Source of the DNA: Sphingobium quisquiliarum P25
Lineage (GTDB): Bacteria > Pseudomonadota > Alphaproteobacteria > Sphingomonadales > Sphingomonadaceae
NCBI RefSeq assembly: GCF_000445065.1
Contig: NZ_ATHO01000070.1
Coordinates: forward strand, 62,001-126,000
Length of the DNA: 64,000 nt
Direction of reading: 5' to 3'
Each line of letters starts with the position of its first letter. The first letter of the stretch is position 1. Shown here one piece after another: positions 10,091-18,907 of the stretch. The translations under genes and the position numbers were made by a program. The notes below the pieces were generated by a model. That model saw only the letters and a list, made by a program, of their open reading frames with translations. It was not told the origin of the DNA and ran no database searches.

Positions 10091-11236
10091 TCAGGCGGTG
10101 ACGTGCGCCGCCTGCGCCTTGAACCAGGGAATCATCCGGCTGATCGCATCTTGCACCTGGGCCGTGGATACGGCGAAGCTGAACCTTATATGCCGCCGCC
10201 CCTCATCCGGGTCGAAGTCGACCCCCGGCGCAGTCGCCACGCCGGTGTCATGAAGCAGCTTCCGGCAGAAAGCCAGGCTGTCGCCGGTCAGGTGGCCGAC
10301 ATCGGCATAAATGTAGAAGGCGCCGTCAGGCGGCGCGATTTCCCGCAGGCCCAATGCTGGCAAGGCCGCCAGCAGCAGTTCGCGGTTGCGCCCGTAGGTG
10401 GCGACATGGCCATCAAGTTCGTCGTGGGCGTCGAACGCCTTCAAGCCCGCATGCTGCGCGAGGGAAGGGGGCATCAGGAAAAGGTTCCCCATCCGCGCCC
10501 GCGCTGTTTCCACCAGGTCATGCGGCACCACGACCCAGCCCAGCCGCCACCCCGCCATGGAAAAATATTTGGAAAAGCTGTTCACCACCACCGCGCCGGG
10601 CGCATATTCCAACATGCTGCGGGCAGGCGCGCCATAGGACAGGCCGTGATAGATTTCGTCCGATACGATCCTGATCCCGCGCTGCGCGCACAGGCCGGCG
10701 ATGCGCGCCATCTCTTCGGGCGGAATGATAGTGCCGGTCGGGTTCGCCGGACTGGCGACGATCAGCCCTTGCGGCGCGGGATTGATCGCGGCCAGCGCAT
10801 CGGCGCTGATCTGGTAGCGTTCCGCCGGGCCGCAGGCGACTTCCTCCGGCTCCAGGTACAGGGCTTTGATCGTGTTGCGATAGGCGACATAGCCGGGCCG
10901 GGCGATGACCACCCGGTCGCCGGGCATGAAAAGGCTGTTGAGCGCCAGGACCAGCCCCGGCGATGCCCCGCAGGTGAGCAGGATCTGCTCGGCCTCGACC
11001 GTCGCGCCATGCCGTTCGCGATAATGGCGCGCGATCCGTTCCTTGAGCGCGGGACTTTCCCAATAGCCCATGGGGTCGCTGTCCAGCACGCGATGCGCTT
11101 CGGCAATGGCGGTGGCGGGCGCGCCTGTCGACGGCTGGCCGAACTCCATGTGCAGGATCGATCGGCCTTCCGCCTCCAACCGATGGGCTTCGCGGCTGAT
11201 GGCAATGGCGTGAAAGGGATCGATCTGCGCAACCAT
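10091..11236 (-). CDS. Class I/II pyridoxal-phosphate aminotransferase
   Basis: This 381-residue fold-type I aminotransferase shows the usual marks: SPANPTGTI (substrate and cofactor contact), VSDEIYHGLSYG (Asp and Tyr contacting PLP), the Schiff-base lysine in NSFSKYFSMAGWRLGW, and a C-terminal HIRFSFAV segment with the carboxylate-binding Arg. Substrate is not determined; relatives are annotated as aspartate or aromatic aminotransferases. It is the last gene of the galE-ybaK-pgl-aminotransferase run, 47 bases after pgl, and is followed by the UUCG terminator. Confidence 0.88.
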   Translation of the reverse strand: MVAQIDPFHAIAISREAHRLEAEGRSILHMEFGQPSTGAPATAIAEAHRVLDSDPMGYWESPALKERIARHYRERHGATVEAEQILLTCGASPGLVLALNSLFMPGDRVVIARPGYVAYRNTIKALYLEPEEVACGPAERYQISADALAAINPAPQGLIVASPANPTGTIIPPEEMARIAGLCAQRGIRIVSDEIYHGLSYGAPARSMLEYAPGAVVVNSFSKYFSMAGWRLGWVVVPHDLVETARARMGNLFLMPPSLAQHAGLKAFDAHDELDGHVATYGRNRELLLAALPALGLREIAPPDGAFYIYADVGHLTGDSLAFCRKLLHDTGVATAPGVDFDPDEGRRHIRFSFAVSTAQVQDAISRMIPWFKAQAAHVTA

Positions 11237-11283
11237 GCAGCGTGCCTAGGCGCGGAGGTGCCGGCCCGCAACCATCTTGACCG

Positions 11284-11973
11284 CTACTCGCTGATCCAGA
11301 CCTCGACCGATACGCTCTGCTGGTTCAGCGCAAGGCGGATCGGCAGTTCCTCGACGGGTCCGCCAGCCAATGCGCGATCGTAAATGGCGATCTTCGCCGC
11401 TCCGCTGATTTGCAGGAAGATGTGGCGGCTGGACAATATCGCCCGTGCGCTCATCGACATGCGCTGGTGCGGCGCGGCGGGAGGCGTGACCGCGAGCGTC
11501 AGCGCCTTCGTCGAAAGCCCTTCGGCCAATTCCTTCGCCTCCGGGAACAGAGAGGCGGTATGCCCGTCTTCGCCCATGCCCAGCGCTATGATGTCGATCG
11601 GCCATGGCAATTGCGCGAAGGCGGCTTCGCAGGCGGGCTGCCCGGCATAGGCGTCAGCGGCGTCATTCTTCATGCCCACGAACCGCGCCTTGGCCGCTTC
11701 TCCCTGAAGCAGCGTTTCGCGAATCAGCCGTTCGTTGCTGTCCGCATGATCCGGCTCCACCCAGCGTTCATCGACCAGGGTGACGATGACCTTGGCCCAC
11801 TCCAGCCTGGCCTGCGACAAAGCCTCCAGCACCGGCCGGGGCGACCGGCCGCCCGACAGGGCGATCGTGGCGACGCCGCGCGCCGCTATGGCGTCTTCCA
11901 GCAAGACGGCGATCCGCCGCGCCATGTCCCCTGCCGCCAGCGCGCTGTCGACGAAGCGATGTTCGGTAGGCAT
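11284..11973 (-). CDS. pgl: 6-phosphogluconolactonase
   Basis: Pgl hydrolyses 6-phosphogluconolactone, linking Zwf to Edd. The 229-residue protein has the family motifs ALSGGRSPRP, DERWVEPDHADSNERL and LGMGEDGHTASLFP. It is thus the one Entner-Doudoroff step missing from the nearby zwf-edd-glk-eda operon. It sits in a different transcription unit on the same strand, 3 bases after ybaK. Confidence 0.95.
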   Translation of the reverse strand: MPTEHRFVDSALAAGDMARRIAVLLEDAIAARGVATIALSGGRSPRPVLEALSQARLEWAKVIVTLVDERWVEPDHADSNERLIRETLLQGEAAKARFVGMKNDAADAYAGQPACEAAFAQLPWPIDIIALGMGEDGHTASLFPEAKELAEGLSTKALTLAVTPPAAPHQRMSMSARAILSSRHIFLQISGAAKIAIYDRALAGGPVEELPIRLALNQQSVSVEVWISE

Positions 11974-11976
11974 GGT

Positions 11977-12450
11977 TCAACTCTCTTCGGGAAGGGTGCA
12001 GATGTCGATCCATTTCGCACCGGTCAGTTCGGCAAGCCTTTCCGGCCTCAACTCGACGGAGGTGGTGCGCGATCCGGCAGCGGGAAACACCGTCTCGAAA
12101 TCGCGCAAGGATATGTCGCAATAGACGGGCAGGGGCGTGGCGAGGCCGAAGGGGCAGACACCCCCGACCGGGTGGCCGGTCAGTTCCTCCACCTCCTCGC
12201 GGTCCAGCATGCGCGGCTTCGCGCCCAGCGCCGCTTTCGCCTTGCCATTGTTCAGCCGGGCGTCTCCCCGCGCCACGACCAGCGCGACCTCGTCGCCGAT
12301 CCGCAGGGACAATGTCTTGGCGATACGGGCGGGGATGACGCCCAGCGCTTCGGCCGCTTCCGCGACCGTGGCCGTGCTGACGCCCTGATCGATGACCGGC
12401 ACGTCAGGCGCATGAGTGGAAAAGAAGGCGCGAACCGTCTCTTCGCTCAT
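11977..12450 (-). CDS. YbaK/EbsC-type aminoacyl-tRNA deacylase
   Basis: This 157-residue protein matches the YbaK/ProX fold. It has RIAKTLSLRIGDEVALVV with the conserved catalytic-type Lys, then HPVGGVCPFGL, corresponding to the GGVSPLG loop of YbaK, and a closing segment giving residues to the pocket. The family hydrolyses mischarged tRNAs, notably Cys- or Ala-tRNA(Pro). Which substrate this one prefers is not evident. It overlaps the end of galE by four bases and is followed by pgl. Confidence 0.85.
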   Translation of the reverse strand: MSEETVRAFFSTHAPDVPVIDQGVSTATVAEAAEALGVIPARIAKTLSLRIGDEVALVVARGDARLNNGKAKAALGAKPRMLDREEVEELTGHPVGGVCPFGLATPLPVYCDISLRDFETVFPAAGSRTTSVELRPERLAELTGAKWIDICTLPEES

Positions 12451-13451
12451 TCGCCGCGAATCTCGCTCAGCTTACGTTCCCAGGCGAGCGCGTGCGTCAC
12501 GATCTGGTCCAGATCGGCATAGCGCGGCTGCCAGGGAAATTCCGCCATGATCGCGCGATTGTCGGAAATGAGCGAATCAGGGTCGCCCGCGCGCCGCCCT
12601 TCCATGCGGCGTTCGATCTTGAGGTTGGTCACCCGGTCGACGGCATCCAGCACCTCAAGCACGGAAAAGCCGCGCCCATATCCGCAGTTGAGCAGATAAT
12701 TCTTGTCCGGCGCCGCCATCAGGGCGTCGAGCGCCAGGACATGCGCCGCCGCCAGGTCCGTGACGTGAATATAATCGCGCACGCCGGTGCCATCGGGCGT
12801 GTCGAAATCCGTGCCAAACACCGAAACGCCCTCGCGCTTCCCAAGCGCCGCCTCGACCGCCACCTTGATGAGGTGCGTGGCACCCGCCGTCGACTGGCCC
12901 GACCGGCCGTCCGGGTCGGCACCGGCGACGTTGAAATAACGCAGCGCGCAGAAATTCATCGGATGCGCCGCCGCCACGTCGCGCAGCATATATTCGGTCA
13001 TCAGCTTCGACATGCCATAGGGGTTGATCGGCCGCTGCGGCGTGCTTTCCCTGACCGGGCTTTCCTCCGGGATGCCATAGGTCGCGGCGGTCGAGGAGAA
13101 GATGAAGTGCGGCACCCCTGTGGCGACGACGCTTTCGATCAGGTCGCGAGTCTTGGCGCTGTTGTTGTGATAATATTTGAGCGGGTTTTCGACCGACTCC
13201 GGCACCACGACCGATCCGGCAAAGTGCATCACCGCCTTCACGCCATGGTCGCGCAGCGTCTGCTGCACCAGCGGCTGGTCGGCAATGTCGCCCTCGACGA
13301 AAGCCACGTCCTCCGGCACCGCCCAGCGGAATCCCGTCACCAGATTGTCGATCACCACCACGCCATAGCCCGCATCGCGCAGCGCCAGAACCGCATGGCT
13401 GCCGATGTAACCGGCGCCCCCCGTGACCAGAACCGTCGGCTTGTCGCTCAT
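12447..13451 (-). CDS. galE: UDP-glucose 4-epimerase
   Basis: GalE interconverts UDP-glucose and UDP-galactose for surface polysaccharides. The 334-residue extended SDR protein starts at the ATG at 13451 (MSDKPTVLVTGGAGYIGSHA), which carries the GxxGxxG NAD-binding loop. The catalytic residues are in FSSTAATYG (Ser/Thr) and NPYGMSKLMTE (YxxxK). A GGAG element lies 11 bases upstream. The longer frame to 13490 has no better start. It is the first gene of a run with ybaK, pgl and an aminotransferase. Confidence 0.94.
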   Translation of the reverse strand: MSDKPTVLVTGGAGYIGSHAVLALRDAGYGVVVIDNLVTGFRWAVPEDVAFVEGDIADQPLVQQTLRDHGVKAVMHFAGSVVVPESVENPLKYYHNNSAKTRDLIESVVATGVPHFIFSSTAATYGIPEESPVRESTPQRPINPYGMSKLMTEYMLRDVAAAHPMNFCALRYFNVAGADPDGRSGQSTAGATHLIKVAVEAALGKREGVSVFGTDFDTPDGTGVRDYIHVTDLAAAHVLALDALMAAPDKNYLLNCGYGRGFSVLEVLDAVDRVTNLKIERRMEGRRAGDPDSLISDNRAIMAEFPWQPRYADLDQIVTHALAWERKLSEIRGE

Positions 13452-13607
13452 AAAGGGAATATCTCCAGCTAAGTCGGCGGCGGATACCATGGCGGCAGCC
13501 GCTGCCCGACGACTAGCCCAGCGGCGCCGGAAATCCCACCCCGTTCATGCTGCACCGCGAGATGAAAGGAGTTGGGCGAGAGACGCGCCGCTGTCCGATG
13601 ACATGCC

Positions 13608-15785
13608 TCAAGCCGCCGCCCGCACACGCTCGGCGTCATAGAAGGTCGCCCCGCTCGCCGCCATGTCCTGCAACTGCACCGTCGGCGCGAAACGCTCCCC
13701 ATGCCGCGCCGCCAGCCGCTCCAGCACGGCGACGACAGGGCCGATGCCCAGCGTGTCCATGTGGCTGAACGGCCCGCCGGTCCAGGCTGCGAAGCCCCAG
13801 CCGAAGATCGCGCCGATATCGCCGTCTTCCGGCGTTTCCAGCACGCCTTCCTCATAGCAGCGCGCGCATTCCACCAGTTGGCGGTAGAGCAGCCGCTCCT
13901 TCACCTCCTCGACATCGGGCTGGACGGGCGCGCGGGGGAACATCTCCTCCAGCCCGGTCCACAGATGCTTCTTGCCGCCTTCGGGATAGTCATACCATCC
14001 CTTGCCGCTTTTCCGCCCCAGCCTGCCCAGTTCCACCATGCGCGCTGTAACCGCATCGGACGGCTGGGCGACATAGGCGTCGCCCAGATCCTTCTGCGCC
14101 GCCAGCACGACCTTGTGGCCAAGCTCGATCGACACTTCGTCGCCCACCGCCAGCGGGCCCACGGGCATCCCAAGCTGCCGCCCGGCATTTTCGATCAGAG
14201 CGGGGTTGATCCCCTCCGCGACCATCTCCACCCCTTCTTGCACATAGGTGCCGAAACAGCGTGAGGTGTAGAAACCGCGCGAATCATTGACGACGATGGG
14301 CGTCTTCTTGATCTGCGCCACGAAATCCATCGCCTTGGCGATCGCCGCCGGGCCCGTTTCCTTGCCCAATATGATTTCGACCAGCGGCATTTTCTCCACG
14401 GGCGAGAAGAAGTGGATGCCGATGAAATTGGCTGGCTTGCTCCATGCCCCGGCCAGCTTGGTGATGGGCAAGGTGGAGGTGTTCGACCCGAAAATGACGT
14501 CCGGCCCCAGAACCGCCTCCACCTTCTTCGTGACCTCGGCCTTGATGGCGGCATCCTCGAACACGGCCTCGATCACGAAGTCCGCTCCCGCGAGCGCGGC
14601 ATAGTCAGTGGCCGGGGTCACGCGGGCGAGCGTTTCCGCCATTTTTTCAGGCGTCATCCCCTTGCCCAGCCTCTTTTTGAGCTGCTCCTCGACATGCGCC
14701 TTGCCCTTTTCGGCAAAGCTCAGGTCGCGGTCGAACAGGATGACCTCCATCCCCGCCTGCGCCGCAACGGTGGCAATGCCCGCACCCATCATGCCCGCGC
14801 CCAGCATGGCCAGCTTCCTCGTCGGCGCCTTGGGCTGATCGGCAGGCCGCCTCGCGCCGCGTTCGGCCGCCTGCTTGTTGACGAACAGGCTGCGGATCAT
14901 GTTGGCGGCTTGAGGATCGGCAGCGACCTTGGCGAAATATTTGCTCTCTATGCGGATCGCGCGGTCGAACGGCAGGATCGCGCCCTCGTAAACGGCCGAC
15001 AGCAGCGCGATGGGCGCATTCATGTTCCGCTGCGTCTGTTTGAGGGTCATGGGCAGCGCCCCCGCCATCGTCTGCACGAAAGCCGGATTGAATCCGCCCG
15101 CGCCGCCGGGGAATTTGAAACCTTTCTGATCCCATGGCTGAACGCTGGCGGACGGGTTGGCCTTTACCCACTGGATCGCCGCCGCGACCGCCGTTCCCTG
15201 CGGCACGACTTCGTCCACCACCTTCATCATCGCCGCTTCGGCCGGCCGGAACAGCTTGCCCTGCAACATATAGAGCAGCGCCGCCTGAACCCCGATGATC
15301 CGGGGCAGCCGCTGCGACCCGCCGCCGCCCGGAAACAGGCCGATCAGGATTTCGGGCAGGCCCATCTGCGTCCTGGAACTGTCGCCCGCGACGCGGTGAT
15401 GACAGGCAAGCGCCAGTTCGAATCCGCCGCCGACACAGGTGCCCTCGATCGCGCAGGCCACTGGCTTGCCGCAGGTTTCAAGGCGGCGGAGCAACCGGTT
15501 GAGGATGAAGACCTTGTCGAAAATCTCGGCTGGGGCAGGGCGCTTGCCGCTCTCGCTCGCCAGCATCGACCCGAAATATTTAAGGTCCAGGCCCGCCATG
15601 AATCCGGCTTCCTTGCCCGATGCTATGACCGCGCCCTTGACCGCCTCGTCCGAAGCGATCCGCGTGACCGCCTCGTCCAGGTCGGCCAGAAACTCCGGTC
15701 CGATGACGTTCATCGACTGTCCCGGCACATCGATGGTCAGGGTGGCGATGCCGTCCGCGTCTACGTCGAAAGCGATGGTCTGCAT
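13608..15785 (-). CDS. FadB/FadJ-type enoyl-CoA hydratase / 3-hydroxyacyl-CoA dehydrogenase
   Basis: This 725-residue bifunctional beta-oxidation enzyme has an N-terminal crotonase domain (about residues 1-190) with the oxyanion-hole segments MAGLDLKYFGS and GTCVGGGFELALACH and the catalytic Glu in GLPEILIGLFPGGGG. The dehydrogenase follows from about residue 310, with the NAD loop MLGAGMMGAGIATVAAQ, and catalytic His and Glu in GIHFFSPVEKMPLVEI. The start at 15785 (MQTIAFD) has AGAGG upstream; the longer frame reads through non-coding sequence. It follows a thiolase gene on the same strand 104 bases away. Confidence 0.94.
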   Translation of the reverse strand: MQTIAFDVDADGIATLTIDVPGQSMNVIGPEFLADLDEAVTRIASDEAVKGAVIASGKEAGFMAGLDLKYFGSMLASESGKRPAPAEIFDKVFILNRLLRRLETCGKPVACAIEGTCVGGGFELALACHHRVAGDSSRTQMGLPEILIGLFPGGGGSQRLPRIIGVQAALLYMLQGKLFRPAEAAMMKVVDEVVPQGTAVAAAIQWVKANPSASVQPWDQKGFKFPGGAGGFNPAFVQTMAGALPMTLKQTQRNMNAPIALLSAVYEGAILPFDRAIRIESKYFAKVAADPQAANMIRSLFVNKQAAERGARRPADQPKAPTRKLAMLGAGMMGAGIATVAAQAGMEVILFDRDLSFAEKGKAHVEEQLKKRLGKGMTPEKMAETLARVTPATDYAALAGADFVIEAVFEDAAIKAEVTKKVEAVLGPDVIFGSNTSTLPITKLAGAWSKPANFIGIHFFSPVEKMPLVEIILGKETGPAAIAKAMDFVAQIKKTPIVVNDSRGFYTSRCFGTYVQEGVEMVAEGINPALIENAGRQLGMPVGPLAVGDEVSIELGHKVVLAAQKDLGDAYVAQPSDAVTARMVELGRLGRKSGKGWYDYPEGGKKHLWTGLEEMFPRAPVQPDVEEVKERLLYRQLVECARCYEEGVLETPEDGDIGAIFGWGFAAWTGGPFSHMDTLGIGPVVAVLERLAARHGERFAPTVQLQDMAASGATFYDAERVRAAA

Positions 15786-15807
15786 GATGATGCTGCCTCT
15801 CAACTCG

Positions 15808-15836
15808 GTTCGCCCTGACATTGTCGAAGGGCGGTT
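15808..15836. repeat. REP-like inverted repeat between thiolase and fadB genes
   Basis: GTTCGCCCT and AGGGCGGTTC flank GACATTGTCGA, with CGCCCT pairing AGGGCG. Elements of the form GTTCGCCCTGA...TGTCGAAGGGC are a dispersed intergenic palindrome that I recall as common in sphingomonads. Only one copy is seen in this window. It may stabilise mRNA or separate the two genes' transcripts. Confidence 0.55.
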
Positions 15837-15889
15837 CTTGTTCTCAGAATGGTGAAGCGTCTCGACGGGCCGGGCCCGGACGGAGCGCG

Positions 15890-17098
15890 TCAGATCCTCT
15901 CGATGATGATCCCGGTGCCCATGCCCGCGCCGACGCACAGGTTGACCAGCGCCGTGCCCTTGCCGGTCCGCTCCAGTTCGTCCAGCGCCGTGCCCAGCAC
16001 CATCGCGCCGGTCGCGCCCAGCGGGTGACCCATGGCGATCGCACCGCCATTCACGTTGATCTGGCCATGATCCAGGTCCATCGCCTGCATGTAGCGCAGC
16101 ACCACGCTGGCGAAGGCTTCGTTGAGTTCCCAAAGGTCGATGTCGCCCTTGCTCATCCCCGCGCGGTCCAGCAGCTTGCCCGCGACATATTCCGGGCCGG
16201 TCAGCATGATCAGCGGTTCGGAACCGATGGAGGCCATGGCCCTGATGCGCGCGCGCGGCTTCAACCCATATTTCTCGCCCATATCCTTGTTGCCGACCAG
16301 CACCGCGGCCGCGCCGTCCACAATCCCCGAACTGTTGCCCGCATGGTGGATATGGTTGACCCGCTCCAGTTCGGGGTAGCGGAGCAGCGCCACCGTATCA
16401 AAGCCCGGCATGTCTTCGCCCAGCGCGGCGAAGCTGGGTTTCAGCGCGCCCAGCGACTGCATTGTGGCGTCGGGACGCATATGTTCGTCATGGCCCAGAA
16501 CCACCTGGCCGATGACGTCCTTCACCGGCACGATCGACCTTGCAAACCGTCCCTCGTCCCATGCGATCTTGGCGCGGCGCTGGCTTTCCACCGCATAGGC
16601 GTCCGCATCGTCGCGGCTGATGCCGAACTTGGTCGCAATCACGTCCGCGCCGATGCCCTGCGGCGCGAAATAGCTTTTATAGGCGACCGCCGGGTCCATC
16701 GCCCATGCACCGCCGTCCGACGCCATGGGAACCCGGCTCATCGATTCGACCCCGCCGCCTATGGCAAGGCCCGCTTCGCCCGAATAGACCTTCGCGGCGG
16801 CCATGTTCACCGCCTCCAGCCCCGATGCGCAAAAGCGATTGATCTGCACGCCGGGGACCGTCTGGGCGTAGTCCGCGTTCAACGCCGCCAGCCGCGCGAT
16901 GTCCGCGCCTTGCTCCCCGACCGGGCTGACGCAGCCCAGGATCACGTCATCGACATCGCCGGTGTCGATGCCGGTCCTGTCGCGCACGGCTTGCAGGACC
17001 TGGGTCGCCAGTTGGATCGGCGTGATTTCGTGCAGCGATCCATCGGGCTTGCCGCGTCCGCGAGGCGTCCTGACGGCATCGTAGATAAAGGCTTCCAT
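15890..17098 (-). CDS. Acetyl-CoA C-acyltransferase (thiolase)
   Basis: This 402-residue thiolase carries the nucleophilic Cys in INRFCASGLEAVNMAA, the second-half His in NVNGGAIAMGHPLGATGA, and the C-terminal acid/base Cys in LCVGAGMGTG. It performs the last, thiolytic step of beta-oxidation with the adjacent FadB-type enzyme. The start at 17098 (MEAFIYDAVRTPRG) has GGAGAGGA ten bases upstream; an ATG at 17107 sits too close to that site. The promoter region contains a perfect inverted repeat at 17158-17173. Confidence 0.94.
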   Translation of the reverse strand: MEAFIYDAVRTPRGRGKPDGSLHEITPIQLATQVLQAVRDRTGIDTGDVDDVILGCVSPVGEQGADIARLAALNADYAQTVPGVQINRFCASGLEAVNMAAAKVYSGEAGLAIGGGVESMSRVPMASDGGAWAMDPAVAYKSYFAPQGIGADVIATKFGISRDDADAYAVESQRRAKIAWDEGRFARSIVPVKDVIGQVVLGHDEHMRPDATMQSLGALKPSFAALGEDMPGFDTVALLRYPELERVNHIHHAGNSSGIVDGAAAVLVGNKDMGEKYGLKPRARIRAMASIGSEPLIMLTGPEYVAGKLLDRAGMSKGDIDLWELNEAFASVVLRYMQAMDLDHGQINVNGGAIAMGHPLGATGAMVLGTALDELERTGKGTALVNLCVGAGMGTGIIIERI

Positions 17099-17157
17099 CG
17101 CTATCATTTCCTCTCCGCCGGTAAACGCCAAGGCTGCCGGCCAAGGCCACAGATGTA

Positions 17158-17173
17158 TTTACGTTTACGTAAA
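17158..17173. promoter_or_regulatory. Palindromic operator candidate between thiolase and MFS genes
   Basis: TTTACGTTTACGTAAA is an inverted repeat of 7-bp arms (TTTACGT / ACGTAAA) around two bases, in the intergenic gap between the divergently transcribed thiolase and transporter genes. Dimeric TetR- or MerR-family regulators of fatty-acid or branched-chain acyl-CoA catabolism bind sites of this size and symmetry. Which regulator binds is not shown by the sequence. Confidence 0.65.
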
Positions 17174-17219
17174 GCGCAAGCGTCTATTCCGCTGATTTGA
17201 CGGCTGACGCCAAATCCGC

Positions 17220-18896
17220 TTGATCATTCACCGCGTGTCAGAGGCCGATTCCCTTAAGGCGCCTTCGCCTTTTTCCATCCCGGTTTTCCGCGCGGTCTGG
17301 TTCGCCAGCCTTGCGTCCAACTTCGGCGGGCTGATCCAGTCGGTGGGCGCGGCATGGATGATGACCTCGCTCTCCGCTTCTCCGCAACTGATCGCGCTGG
17401 TGCCCGCGTCGACCACCTTGCCGATCATGCTGCTGTCCCTGTGGGCGGGGGCCGTGGCCGACAATCTCGACCGGCGGCTGGTGATGCTCTGCTGCCAGAT
17501 CTTCATGCTGCTCGTGTCGGCCTTGCTGGCCCTGTCCGCCTGGGCGGGCATCCTGACGCCGTGGAGCCTGCTGGCCTTCACCTTCGCGGTCGGTTGCGCG
17601 ACGGCCATCAACGGCCCGGCTTGGCAGGCTTCGGTCGGCGACATGGTGCCAAGGGCCGCCTTGCCCAGCGCCGTGTCCCTGAACAGCATGGGTTTCAATC
17701 TGGCTCGCAGCGTGGGGCCGGGGCTTGGCGGCGTCATCGTGGCTGCGGCAGGCGCGGCGGCGGCGTTTCTGACCAATGCGCTCAGCTACATCGCGCTTGT
17801 CATTGTCCTGTTGCGCTGGCGGCCCGATCGCCCGCCGCACCCCTTGCCGCGCGAGCGGCTGGGCGACGCCATGCGGGCTGGCGTGCGCTATGTTTCCATG
17901 TCGCCGAAAATCCAGACCGTCCTGTTGCGGAGCGGCGCTTTCGGGGTGGGCGCCAGCGCCATATCCGCGTTGATGCCGCTGATCGCGCGCGATCTTCTGC
18001 ATGGCGGCGCGATGACCTTTGGCACTTTGAGCGGCGGCTTCGGCATGGGCGCGGTACTGGGGGCGCTTTCCACCAGCCGTCTCAGAAGTCGTTTCCGCAT
18101 CGAAACCATTGTTCGGGCGGCGTCGGTGCTGCTGGGCCTGGGGATGGCGATCGCCGCTTCATCCAGCCTTCTCGTGTTCGCCTTTGCGGGTCTGCTGCTG
18201 GGTGGAGCGGGGTGGGTCGCTGCGCTCGCCACCTTCAACATCTCCGTCCAGATGTCGGCTCCCCGCTGGGTGCTGGCGCGCGCGGTCGCGCTTTATCAGA
18301 TGTCGGCGTTCGGCGGCATGGCCATGGGTGCATGGCTGTTTGGCTGGCTGGCGGAACATCATGGCGTCGCCACCTCGCTCTACACCGCCGCCGCCTCGCA
18401 GATCGCCGTCGCCCTGATCGGCTTTTTCCGCCCCTTGCCGCAGACGGGCGAAGACAATCTGGACCTGCAAAATCACTGGCGGGAACCGCAGACCGCCGTG
18501 CCGGTCGAAGGGCGGAGCGGGCCGGTGGTCGTGACCATAGAATATCGCATTCCCGCAGGGTCGGTCGTGCCGTTCCTTGCGGCGATGAACGAGCGCAGGA
18601 GGATTCGCCGCCGCGACGGCGCGCATGGCTGGTCCTTGCTGAGGGACCTTGGCGACCCGGAACTGTGGCTCGAACGCTATCATGTCTCCACCTGGCTGGA
18701 CTATGTCCGCCACAACAGCCGCCGGACCATGGCCGACCTCGCCAATTCAGAAGAAATACGGCGATTGCACATCGGCCCTAATCCGCCGGTCGTTCACCGC
18801 ATGATCGAACGGCAGACCGGCTCCCTGCCCTTGGGCCGGACGCCTGATCCCCGCGAACTGGCCGACCCCATGACCGATCCGACCCGGTCTAGCTGA
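17220..18896 (+). CDS. MFS transporter with C-terminal soluble domain
   Basis: The 558-residue protein has about 12 hydrophobic segments in its first 410 residues. The intracellular loop ADNLDRRLVM after TM2 and MTSLSASPQLIALVPAS identify the EntS-like MFS_3 group of exporters. Residues 420-558 are soluble and resemble the antibiotic-biosynthesis-monooxygenase-like tail found on some sphingomonad transporters (TIEYRIPAGSVVPFLAAMNE). The start is uncertain: TTG at 17220 or GTG at 17235, neither with a clear ribosome-binding site. Substrate is unknown. It is divergent from the thiolase gene across the palindrome. Confidence 0.85.
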   Translation: MIIHRVSEADSLKAPSPFSIPVFRAVWFASLASNFGGLIQSVGAAWMMTSLSASPQLIALVPASTTLPIMLLSLWAGAVADNLDRRLVMLCCQIFMLLVSALLALSAWAGILTPWSLLAFTFAVGCATAINGPAWQASVGDMVPRAALPSAVSLNSMGFNLARSVGPGLGGVIVAAAGAAAAFLTNALSYIALVIVLLRWRPDRPPHPLPRERLGDAMRAGVRYVSMSPKIQTVLLRSGAFGVGASAISALMPLIARDLLHGGAMTFGTLSGGFGMGAVLGALSTSRLRSRFRIETIVRAASVLLGLGMAIAASSSLLVFAFAGLLLGGAGWVAALATFNISVQMSAPRWVLARAVALYQMSAFGGMAMGAWLFGWLAEHHGVATSLYTAAASQIAVALIGFFRPLPQTGEDNLDLQNHWREPQTAVPVEGRSGPVVVTIEYRIPAGSVVPFLAAMNERRRIRRRDGAHGWSLLRDLGDPELWLERYHVSTWLDYVRHNSRRTMADLANSEEIRRLHIGPNPPVVHRMIERQTGSLPLGRTPDPRELADPMTDPTRSS

Positions 18897-18907
18897 CGCG
18901 CTTTTCT

